Translations under genes and position numbers: made by a program
Notes under the pieces: model-generated
Databases searched by the model: none
What the model was told of the DNA's origin: nothing
Seen by the model: the letters and a program-made list of their open reading frames with translations, nothing else
Source: Lutibacter sp.
GTDB lineage: Bacteria > Bacteroidota > Bacteroidia > Flavobacteriales > Flavobacteriaceae
Reading direction: 5' to 3'
NCBI GenBank assembly: GCA_030590985.1
Contig: JAUVBX010000004.1
Span: forward strand, 1 to 40,200
Length of the DNA: 40,200 nucleotides
Shown here: in pieces, positions 30,496-38,794 of the stretch
Position numbering within the stretch: position 1 is the first letter of the stretch
How the letters are laid out: each line of letters starts with the position of its first letter

Positions 30496-32673
30496 CTATT
30501 TATTTATTTCATTCAGATAATTAATAAAATACTTATCGTCAGTTACCAAGCGCCTAGTTTGTTCAAATCGATTATAATCAATACCTCCCGCATCTAGTAT
30601 TTTTCTGGTATTTGATAAAATTTGTTTAAGTAATTCGGGATTATCCTGTAATAGCTTTTGTTGTTTATTAATTGCATTTGTAATGTCAAATTGTTTAATA
30701 ACAGTTTTATTATCAATGACTTTTCCTTTTAAATCTTTTTCATCTGTTATATCAAAAAGTTTAATATCAAAGGATTTATCTTTAGATTGCAAATATGATA
30801 TAACTGAATTCATTTGATTTTTAACCAAGTTTAATTCTTTATCTTGTTGTTTTAATCTTAGTACAAGATCATTTGCATTTATCCCAACTGCAACATTTAC
30901 CATTGAAATTCTAAAATCATTAACTGCTTCAGACCACGCAACACCAACAATTCTTTCAAATTGATCTAAAGTAATATCATTTGGACTAACTGCAATTCCA
31001 AAACCATCTTTCAACATAGAGGCTATAATATAATCTCCAATAGTTACTTTTCCTTTTACTTTTACTTGAACTTGCCCCATAAAAGCAATTTTTTCAAAAT
31101 TAGCTTCCTTTCCTACTGGAGGCATATTACCTAATACAATAGGACTTTTAGAAACGACCATAAAATGATTAGCATTAGTCATGTTTTTTGAAATTTTACC
31201 ACCTCTTACTCCAACAATGTCTCCATAACTAAAAGTCTCATTATAAATAGCTTTTTCGAGCCATTCTGCATAATCTCCACTACCAGATTCAAAAGCCACA
31301 CCAACGTTTGCATTTGCAGTCAAATTATATTCTGCAATTTCTCCAACTTTTAATGCTGCTTGTGCTGCCATAACAACAACTTCCGCTGCATCTAATTGAG
31401 TTCCACAAGCTACACCTTCTGCTGCAAAAGCAACAAGATCAAAAGCAGCCATCATATTATCCCAAATGTATTGAAAACTACCTAATAATTCCAGCGAAGT
31501 TTGTCCTTCTATCCTACCTTGTCTACCATTGTCATCCCAAAAAGTAATAAAATTTTTACTATTATTTCTTGTACCATTTACTTTTACAGCAATACCTTGA
31601 TTACTCCCTTCTACACGTAATGGATAGGCATCATAACTATTATCACCACCTGTAAGCGCCGGCTTTGTATTAATTGTTACTTGACCATTTAAAAACGTAC
31701 GCTCACCTACTAAAAAATGATGATCTACAATAACAGAATCACCATGAACTTTTAAATTTCCACCGATATCTAAACCTCCTCTAATAGCAATACTATCAGC
31801 AACAAATAAGCCTCTTACATCGGCTAAACTCCCAAATCGAGGAATTGGATCTGGTGACACTTCATCAGATACTACTAACATGTCTGTTACAGTACTTGCA
31901 TCGATATTGATATTTGAGTCAAATTGACCAAAACCATTTACATGAAGATCTCCAGTAAGTAAAGTAAGACTTTGGTTTTCTACAGTAAAAGGCCCATTAT
32001 TTATAGTTTCTCCCTCTACAGTATTTAAATATACATTTTTTGCAACTGTTAGGTTTTCATCAATGCTTAAACTCTTCTTCATATTAATATCTCCATTACT
32101 AAAGATACGCATTCGTTCCTCATCATTGGTTACCAATACAAGATCCGCCTCATCTGTAGTACCCAGTTTGTCTTTATCAGGATCAGATTTTGAATTACCA
32201 AAAAGTGACCAGTTTTGAGATGGAACTCCACTCCCACCTTTAACCTCAATTCCGTCACTTATTTTAGATGCTGTTGCAGCATGAAAAGCATAAGGAACTG
32301 CAAGTAATTTGCTAATACTAACAGAGGAATAGTTATCTTCTTCATCGGTTTTCATGGCAATATCTATCCAAATATTCTCAGTTTCCCAAGGTATTTTATT
32401 AAAGACCCCTTTTTCTATGTTTCCTTGTCCAACTACCAACGAAAATAAACCGAATTGATTAGTTGTAACATTGTGCACTTCAGTATAGTAAATTTGAGAT
32501 AAATTTATATCGCTTTGAAGTTTAATTTTTAGTGAAATAGGTTGATTTGCAATTATTTCACCTGAAAGATCTCTTGCTACCGCCTGATATTTCATCCCTT
32601 GCGGTGTTGTTTGCGCATTAAAAGAAGTTATCATTAGCAATGATATAATAATGCTAAAAAGTATTTTTTTCAT
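30496..32673 (-). CDS. Secreted surface/fibre-like protein with possible peptidase-G2/intramolecular-chaperone-like C-terminal domain
   Basis: 725 aa; signal peptide; PQGMKYQAVARDLSGEIIANQPISLKIKL N-terminal domain; SGDYAEWLEKA...YGDIVGVRGGKISK...SKSPIVLGNMPP; C-terminal helical region. Confidence 0.65.
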   Translation of the reverse strand: MKKILFSIIISLLMITSFNAQTTPQGMKYQAVARDLSGEIIANQPISLKIKLQSDINLSQIYYTEVHNVTTNQFGLFSLVVGQGNIEKGVFNKIPWETENIWIDIAMKTDEEDNYSSVSISKLLAVPYAFHAATASKISDGIEVKGGSGVPSQNWSLFGNSKSDPDKDKLGTTDEADLVLVTNDEERMRIFSNGDINMKKSLSIDENLTVAKNVYLNTVEGETINNGPFTVENQSLTLLTGDLHVNGFGQFDSNINIDASTVTDMLVVSDEVSPDPIPRFGSLADVRGLFVADSIAIRGGLDIGGNLKVHGDSVIVDHHFLVGERTFLNGQVTINTKPALTGGDNSYDAYPLRVEGSNQGIAVKVNGTRNNSKNFITFWDDNGRQGRIEGQTSLELLGSFQYIWDNMMAAFDLVAFAAEGVACGTQLDAAEVVVMAAQAALKVGEIAEYNLTANANVGVAFESGSGDYAEWLEKAIYNETFSYGDIVGVRGGKISKNMTNANHFMVVSKSPIVLGNMPPVGKEANFEKIAFMGQVQVKVKGKVTIGDYIIASMLKDGFGIAVSPNDITLDQFERIVGVAWSEAVNDFRISMVNVAVGINANDLVLRLKQQDKELNLVKNQMNSVISYLQSKDKSFDIKLFDITDEKDLKGKVIDNKTVIKQFDITNAINKQQKLLQDNPELLKQILSNTRKILDAGGIDYNRFEQTRRLVTDDKYFINYLNEINK

Positions 32674-32702
32674 AATAGTAAGTTTTGTAAATTAGAATAT
32701 GA

Positions 32703-33200
32703 TTAGTTCTTTAAAACTCTGTAGGCTGCTACATTCGTTCCTAAAGAGTCTGAGATACTCAATAAATAAATTCCAGATGCCAAATAGGTCATGTCAAAAG
32801 GAAAATTTGGTTCGTTTTCAAATACATCAATAGATTTTAAAAAATTTCCGGCACTATCAAATAAATTGATATTATATGGAAAATTAAAATTCTCATGTAT
32901 TTGAATGTTTAAAATAGAATACACAGGATTTGGGAAAATTGTGAAATTCATAAATAATCCCTGATTTTCAACTTCAATATTTTCAATTGTCAAGAACGGT
33001 TGATGAAAACCTTGTGTAAATACTTTATTACCGAGATTAACGGTCTCTATAAAATTCTCTCCTAGTGTCCATTCAATAATTAATCCCTCAGCTTGATTAA
33101 CCCCTCCTTGTACAGATAATACAGTAGGAGACAAGCTTTGCGAAATTAAATGGATTGAGATAAAAAATAATAGGGTGGTAAATAGTGCTTTTTTTTTCAT
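32703..33200 (-). CDS. Secreted protein with type A T9SS C-terminal sorting domain
   Basis: 165 aa; signal peptide MKKKALFTTLLFFISIHLISQ; C-terminal FTIFPNPVYSILNIQI...NLFDSAGNFLKSID...YLASGIYLLSISDS....AYRVLKN. Confidence 0.88.
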   Translation of the reverse strand: MKKKALFTTLLFFISIHLISQSLSPTVLSVQGGVNQAEGLIIEWTLGENFIETVNLGNKVFTQGFHQPFLTIENIEVENQGLFMNFTIFPNPVYSILNIQIHENFNFPYNINLFDSAGNFLKSIDVFENEPNFPFDMTYLASGIYLLSISDSLGTNVAAYRVLKN

Positions 33201-33327
33201 AATTTAAGATTAATAATTATTGTTAAAAAAGTATCCAAGTATGGGGTTAAGTATGCAACTTCTCATTGCTCATAGCAAAAAAACATCTTTCACTAAAGGT
33301 CAAATTAGAAAACGCAATCTCTTATAA

Positions 33328-33388
33328 AGAAGTTAAATATACAATGACCTCGGTCACTCAAACTAATGATTGTAATCAATTAACTTCT
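33328..33388. repeat. Nested inverted repeat upstream of the T9SS-cargo gene
   Basis: AGAAGTTAA (33328-33336)/TTAACTTCT (33380-33388) and TACAAT (33340-33345)/ATTGTA (33369-33374), with palindrome TGACCTCGGTCA (33345-33356) inside. Confidence 0.6.
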
Positions 33389-33500
33389 AAAGAATTAGTG
33401 AGATGATTTACTTTGTAATGATCTAAATTTTTTGAATATGACTATTTACAAAGTGACAATTCCGTGACGGTAAATAGACATTAAACTGCTATAATATGCG

Positions 33501-33611
33501 AACAAAAAGGCGTGAAAAAAGGAACTACGATTATGTAATTCCTTTTATATTTTATAGACCTCTCGACTACGCTCGAGGTGACATTTGTTATTCAACTATC
33601 TCAACTAACAA
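33501..33611 (+). repeat. Direct repeat copy B, SGNH-3'-like remnant followed by the lysS 3' end
   Basis: 33501-33542 and 33588-33611 match copy A in the same order and orientation. Confidence 0.8.
33562..33577. repeat. Small palindrome, REP-like candidate
   Basis: CTCGA-CTACGC-TCGAG within gacctCTCGACTACGCTCGAGgtgac; GC-rich island in AT-rich DNA, absent from copy A. Confidence 0.5.
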
Positions 33612-35291
33612 CTCATCATTCTTTTTCACAACCCTAGCTATTTTCTTAGATGTCAATCCTTTAATGGTTTTATCCCACTTTTTATTACTTAAACCTGATT
33701 GGGTTTTTAAGTCGTTTAAGGCTACCGGAGAGTTTGCTTTTAATATGGTAAATACTGCTTTTTCCTCATCAGTCATGGCAACTGCTTTTTTCTCCGGTTT
33801 CATTTGTGGAAAAAAAAGCACTTCTTGAATAGAACTATTATTAGTCATAAACATCACCAAACGATCAATACCAATACCAATACCAGATGTTGGTGGCATT
33901 CCATATTCTAAGGCACGTAAGAAGTCGTGGTCAATAAACATCGCCTCATCATCCCCTTTTTCTGATAACTTTAATTGTGCTTCAAAACGTTCTTTTTGGT
34001 CAATTGGGTCATTTAACTCAGAATAGGCATTTGCCAGTTCACTACCGTTAACCATTAGTTCAAAACGTTCTGTTAAAGCAGGATTTGAACGATGTTCTTT
34101 TGTTAACGGGCTCATCTCTTTAGGATAATCAGTGATAAAAGTAGGTTGTATATACAAATGCTCACACTTTTCTCCGAAAATTTCATCGATCATTTTACCT
34201 ATACCAAAGCTTTCATCTACTTCTATACCTAACTTTTTGCAAACATTTCTTAACTCAGATTCATTCATTCCTGCTACATCAATTCCTGTATGAACTTTAA
34301 TAGCCTCCAATATAGGGACTCGTGCATAAGGCGCTTTAAAACTTACCTTTTGATCTCCAATTTGTAGTTCAGTAGTGCCGTTACTGTCAATTGCTACTTT
34401 TTCTAGCAATTGTTCTGTCATCTCCATCATCCAATTATAATCTTTGTAGGCAACATATAATTCCATTATTGTAAACTCCGGATTATGTGTACGATCCATT
34501 CCTTCGTTACGAAAGTCTTTTGAAAATTCATAAACAGCTTCAAAACCTCCTACAATTAATCTTTTAAGATATAATTCGTTTGCGATTCTAAGATAAAGTG
34601 GAATATCTAACGCATTGTGATGTGTAATAAATGGTCGAGCTGCTGCCCCACCCGGTATAGGTTGTAAAACAGGCGTTTCTACTTCTAAGTATCCCTTATT
34701 ATTTAAGAATTCTCTAATCGAATTATTAATCTTCGTGCGTTTAATAAAGGTTTCTTTTACATGATCATTTACAATTAGATCTACATAGCGTTGACGATAT
34801 CGTGTCTCAGCATCACTAAAAGCATCATATACTTTACCATCAGCATCTGTTTTGACCATTGGTAGTGGTTTTAATGCTTTAGATAACAATGTAAATTCCT
34901 TAACCCGAACAGATATTTCACCTACTTTGGTCTTAAAAACTTCACCACGAACACCAATAATATCACCCATATCCAATAATTTTTTGAATACAGTATTGTA
35001 CATGATTTTATCTTCATTTGGACAGATTTCATCTCGGTTAAAATAGATTTGCATTCTACCTGATGCATCTTTAAGTTCAGCAAATGAAGCTTTACCCATA
35101 ATACGACGACTCATAATACGACCAGCAAGAATCACTTCTTTTCCTTCAAATGAATCAAAATTAGCTATAACTTTCTCTATTGAAGCTGTAGTTTTATATT
35201 CAGCCGCAGGATAAGGATTAATTCCTAAATCACGTAATTGTTGTAGGGATGCCCTACGCACTCGTTCTAGTTCAGAAAGGTTTTGATTCAA
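33588..35291 (-). CDS. lysS: Lysyl-tRNA synthetase (class II) with C-terminal extension
   Basis: 567 aa; LRDLGINPYPA, RMDRTHNPEFTIMELYVAYKDY, PPTSGIGIGIDRLVMFMTNNSSIQEVLFFPQMKP; ~70 extra residues after the normal class II end. Confidence 0.97.
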   Translation of the reverse strand: MNQNLSELERVRRASLQQLRDLGINPYPAAEYKTTASIEKVIANFDSFEGKEVILAGRIMSRRIMGKASFAELKDASGRMQIYFNRDEICPNEDKIMYNTVFKKLLDMGDIIGVRGEVFKTKVGEISVRVKEFTLLSKALKPLPMVKTDADGKVYDAFSDAETRYRQRYVDLIVNDHVKETFIKRTKINNSIREFLNNKGYLEVETPVLQPIPGGAAARPFITHHNALDIPLYLRIANELYLKRLIVGGFEAVYEFSKDFRNEGMDRTHNPEFTIMELYVAYKDYNWMMEMTEQLLEKVAIDSNGTTELQIGDQKVSFKAPYARVPILEAIKVHTGIDVAGMNESELRNVCKKLGIEVDESFGIGKMIDEIFGEKCEHLYIQPTFITDYPKEMSPLTKEHRSNPALTERFELMVNGSELANAYSELNDPIDQKERFEAQLKLSEKGDDEAMFIDHDFLRALEYGMPPTSGIGIGIDRLVMFMTNNSSIQEVLFFPQMKPEKKAVAMTDEEKAVFTILKANSPVALNDLKTQSGLSNKKWDKTIKGLTSKKIARVVKKNDELLVEIVE

Positions 35292-35374
35292 AATAAAAGG
35301 TTTATAGATTAAGTTTGCAAATATACAATCAATCTATCAAATTTTAAATTCTAAATTTTGAATTCTTAATTAAC

Positions 35375-38300
35375 CTACCAACCAGGTGTAAAGTTAAGTC
35401 CAAAAACTCCTTTGCTATTTCCTTCTAATTGAAGTGGAAATGCGTAATAGGGTTCTATAATTAATTGACCAAATAAATTGATTCGTGTAGAAATTCCTGT
35501 ACTTGTTATTATAGTTGACTGCTCTAGGGTTCTATCAACTTCATATCGTTCATTTTTACCCCAAGCTACACCAGCATCAAAAAACAAGTTTAAATCAGTA
35601 AACAAAAAACCTGATTTAATAGCAGCAAGTCTTTCAGGTCCAGTAAAAGGAAAACGAATTTCAAAACTAGCTAAAATCATTTTACTCCCTAGAATATCAT
35701 TAGGAGTAAGTGATTCTTCGTCTAAAAGATTACTTCTTTCAAAAGCCTTGTAATTATAGCCTCTAATTAAGGTTTCATATCCTAAGTATAAGGGTGGCAT
35801 GATAGCATCATTTGCATCATCTCCTAATCGTAAATAAGTATTTCCCTTGAAAGCAAAAGTAACAGGTTTTGCATAAAAATATTTTCTAGCATCGGCTAAT
35901 AACGAAGTCATATTTAAACGACCAAATGATTGTTGTACTTCAAAACGATATCGATATCCTTTCATGGGTGCTGTTAAACCAAAACTAGAATTATCACCTA
36001 CATAGGCAAGACTCACATCTTGTATGGCAAAAGGCTCTCCAACACCTTCCTCTATATTTCTTTCTCTATCTTCACCGTAATAATAATACCCATATTCATC
36101 ATAGTAATTATTGTATTTATCTAATCTAAAACTATAATAATTAAATGAGGCTCCTGCTTCTAATCGTGTTGCCTTTGAAAAAGGATAATAGGAAAAAACG
36201 GAAGCTTGTTCGTTAAATATTCGATAGACATTATATGTTTCTTTAAGACTGTTTACTGTTTGACCATTAATAGAAATACTATCGTATCCTATTTCATACG
36301 TTACATATCTATATGGAATATGAGACACACCACCACCCCATGCATAACGTGATTTTCGATTTAAATAAGCTGCTTGAGCTCCAAAATCTTGTAATTCTCC
36401 ATTAAGCATTGCACCAATATATAATTGATTTTCACCGAGCATATCACCAAATAGCATGTTAATACCTCCTGACATTCCCGTACCATATCTTCCTGTAGAA
36501 ATACCTACACCACCATTACTTATATAATCTAACTTAAATTTAGGTTCATAATCTTTTTCTTTGAGTTTGTCGGTTTCTGCTAAAATATTTTCATTTTTTA
36601 AATTTACATCTACAAAACCCTCTTTTAAATTCATCGATGGCAAAATTGCTGCTATTTCACTTTCATCATCAGCTGCAATTTCTTTAGCCTCCAAATCTGA
36701 TACTTTAATTTTATAAATATTATATTTAGAATCATTATAATGACTATATAAAATTTCGTTTTTATCAGTCGAAACACTTATTGCTGAAGAATACTTGGTG
36801 ATACCACTAACTCCTGTATAAAAATTAGTTAATTGTTTAATCTGTGCCGTTTTAATTTCATATTGATAAATATCTCGAAAACCTTCTCTGTCAGAAAGAA
36901 AATAGATAAATCTACCATCACCACTATACGTAGGATTTAAATTACTTGAGTTTGGAAAAACATTTGGAGTAAAAACTTCTTTTCTATCCAAGTTTAGAAT
37001 TGCAAAAGTTAAATTTTTATTTGGTCGTGTTTTCGCATAGTCTATATGATCAGTCACAAAGACAATACTTTTTCCATCAGGAGACCATTTAGGTTGCATA
37101 TTGGCATAATAATCATTCGTCAATTGTTTAACTTCTTTTGTGTTTATGTCAATAGTAAATAAATTACTATGTCCATTTTTCAATCCAGAAAATAATATTT
37201 TCTCACCATCAGGAGACCAGTTAATATTACTAAAAGAAGGAATAGTAGGAATGAAGAAATCGTCAATTACTCTTGCTTTATCCATATCAGCAATCGCTAA
37301 TTTATTTTTCCCTTCACTATAAATAACAAAGGCATATCTTTTACTATCAGGAGACCAAGTTCCTGCTGATTCAAAAGCATCTAATGCATCTAAATGACTT
37401 TTATGCGTACGTGTAGATAGTTTTTTAATTATTTTTCCACTTACAGCATCTGCAAGAAATAAATCAAGTGAAAAGATATTCTTTTCCGATAAAAATATAA
37501 AGTATTTACCATCAGGACTTACCGAAGGAGATATATTTAAACGTCCGCCATTTTTTTCATCAATCAACTTTTGACCAAGTCCTTTTATATTTCTATTTTT
37601 CATCAGAGGTTTGTAATGATTTTCAATAGCTGTTTTCCATTTTACTGAAAACGAATCTGTTGGCATCCCTAATTCTTTTTTAAAGGCCTCTTTCACACCA
37701 AATTTAGCCGTTTCTAAGTACAACGGATAGAGTTTATCATCACCAAAAGTTCCCCCTACAAAAGCCCAAAATGCTTGTCCATAACGATACGGGAAATACC
37801 GCGACTTATACAAATCTTTAATTCTAGGAAAATATTCATTCGCAACAGCATCACGCATCCACATAGCTGTATGCGCATCAACACTTCCAATGGATAAGTA
37901 TTCTGCCATCCCTTCTGTCATCCATAATGGAATATTTGCCATATTACTAAATGACAAAGAATCACTTGATTTAATCATATTGTATTGATGTGCATGAACC
38001 AACTCATGCCCCATTACATGATCTGTTTGCGTATAAGATGGTGTCACAGGGAAAGTAACCCTGTTCTTTAGTCCTTCTGTAACGCCACCTGTACTCGTCC
38101 CAATCAAACCACCTACAACAGAGGTTTGTTGAAAATCACCGTGATTACTGTATAATATTATTGGAACTTTATAATCGAAAGTATCTTTAAAAATCTGTTC
38201 GTGACGGACACGCCACTTTTCAGCATCTTTAACCAGGCCAATGATTAATGAATCTTCTTCTAAGTAATGATAGGTGTCAAAAGTTTTAGACTCAACCACT

Positions 38301-38437
38301 TTAAAATCAAATTTTTTGTACTTAACCTTATTTTGTCCAAAATACTGAGCTTGTACACTTTGAAAAAAGAGAATAGAAAAACCGATTAGTAAAAGATTAA
38401 ATTTACGATTCATAAGATGGGTTTTAAAGATAGGCAT
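35375..38437 (-). CDS. Predicted gluzincin metalloprotease / TolB-like beta-propeller / outer-membrane beta-barrel fusion
   Basis: 1020 aa; VMGHELVHAHQYN (HExxH) with downstream WMTEGMAEYLS; repeated WSPDGKxIxF propeller motifs; C-terminal barrel-like region ending GVFGLNFTPGW. Confidence 0.82.
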   Translation of the reverse strand: MPIFKTHLMNRKFNLLLIGFSILFFQSVQAQYFGQNKVKYKKFDFKVVESKTFDTYHYLEEDSLIIGLVKDAEKWRVRHEQIFKDTFDYKVPIILYSNHGDFQQTSVVGGLIGTSTGGVTEGLKNRVTFPVTPSYTQTDHVMGHELVHAHQYNMIKSSDSLSFSNMANIPLWMTEGMAEYLSIGSVDAHTAMWMRDAVANEYFPRIKDLYKSRYFPYRYGQAFWAFVGGTFGDDKLYPLYLETAKFGVKEAFKKELGMPTDSFSVKWKTAIENHYKPLMKNRNIKGLGQKLIDEKNGGRLNISPSVSPDGKYFIFLSEKNIFSLDLFLADAVSGKIIKKLSTRTHKSHLDALDAFESAGTWSPDSKRYAFVIYSEGKNKLAIADMDKARVIDDFFIPTIPSFSNINWSPDGEKILFSGLKNGHSNLFTIDINTKEVKQLTNDYYANMQPKWSPDGKSIVFVTDHIDYAKTRPNKNLTFAILNLDRKEVFTPNVFPNSSNLNPTYSGDGRFIYFLSDREGFRDIYQYEIKTAQIKQLTNFYTGVSGITKYSSAISVSTDKNEILYSHYNDSKYNIYKIKVSDLEAKEIAADDESEIAAILPSMNLKEGFVDVNLKNENILAETDKLKEKDYEPKFKLDYISNGGVGISTGRYGTGMSGGINMLFGDMLGENQLYIGAMLNGELQDFGAQAAYLNRKSRYAWGGGVSHIPYRYVTYEIGYDSISINGQTVNSLKETYNVYRIFNEQASVFSYYPFSKATRLEAGASFNYYSFRLDKYNNYYDEYGYYYYGEDRERNIEEGVGEPFAIQDVSLAYVGDNSSFGLTAPMKGYRYRFEVQQSFGRLNMTSLLADARKYFYAKPVTFAFKGNTYLRLGDDANDAIMPPLYLGYETLIRGYNYKAFERSNLLDEESLTPNDILGSKMILASFEIRFPFTGPERLAAIKSGFLFTDLNLFFDAGVAWGKNERYEVDRTLEQSTIITSTGISTRINLFGQLIIEPYYAFPLQLEGNSKGVFGLNFTPGW

Positions 38438-38629
38438 TATATTAGTCGTTAAAATGCTTATAGATTACAAATATATTCAAAATATTATTGTAACAAATGA
38501 GTCCTATACTATTGATTGTATTAGTATAAATTAGTTGCTTTAATAACTAAGATTTATTAAGAAAGCTTAAAAATTGTTTATTCATAAACTAGTATTCCTC
38601 ACAAATAGAACCGCTTTAAAAATTTTATG

Positions 38630-38637
38630 TAACTTTG
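38630..38637 (+). promoter_or_regulatory. Candidate -7 promoter element for the small RNA/leader upstream of xrtF
   Basis: TAACTTTG matches TAnnTTTG; predicted start falls at about the GCATCC 5' stem strand. Confidence 0.55.
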
Positions 38638-38639
38638 CC

Positions 38640-38748
38640 GCATCCTTTTTAAGAAGGATAATTTGTGTCGAAAAGGCACTTGTTAATAAGTGTCTAGGTT
38701 TCAAACCAATGAAAAGCTTCTCGCCTTTGGGCGGATGCTTTTTTTTTA
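38640..38748 (+). ncRNA. Putative structured small RNA or terminator-ended leader (family not identified)
   Basis: Promoter-like TAACTTTG immediately upstream; GCATCC (38640-38645)/GGATGC (38733-38738) closing pair; internal hairpin AGGCACTT..AAGTGTCT; 3' CGCC-tttg-GGCG stem followed by a run of T. Confidence 0.6.
38716..38748 (+). terminator. Intrinsic terminator ending the putative small RNA/leader
   Basis: GCTTCtCGCCtttgGGCGGATGC imperfect hairpin (one bulge, one mismatch) followed by nine T. Confidence 0.75.
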
Positions 38749-38794
38749 TTTTAGGTATTTTAATTACTTTTACCTATTATAAGATTTATATACT

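Noticed and set aside
33496-33828. 110-aa plus-strand ORF (MRTKRREKRNYDYVIPF...)
   Set aside because: It starts inside repeat copy B and then runs antisense to the lysS C-terminus; better explained by the repeat/scar than as a gene.
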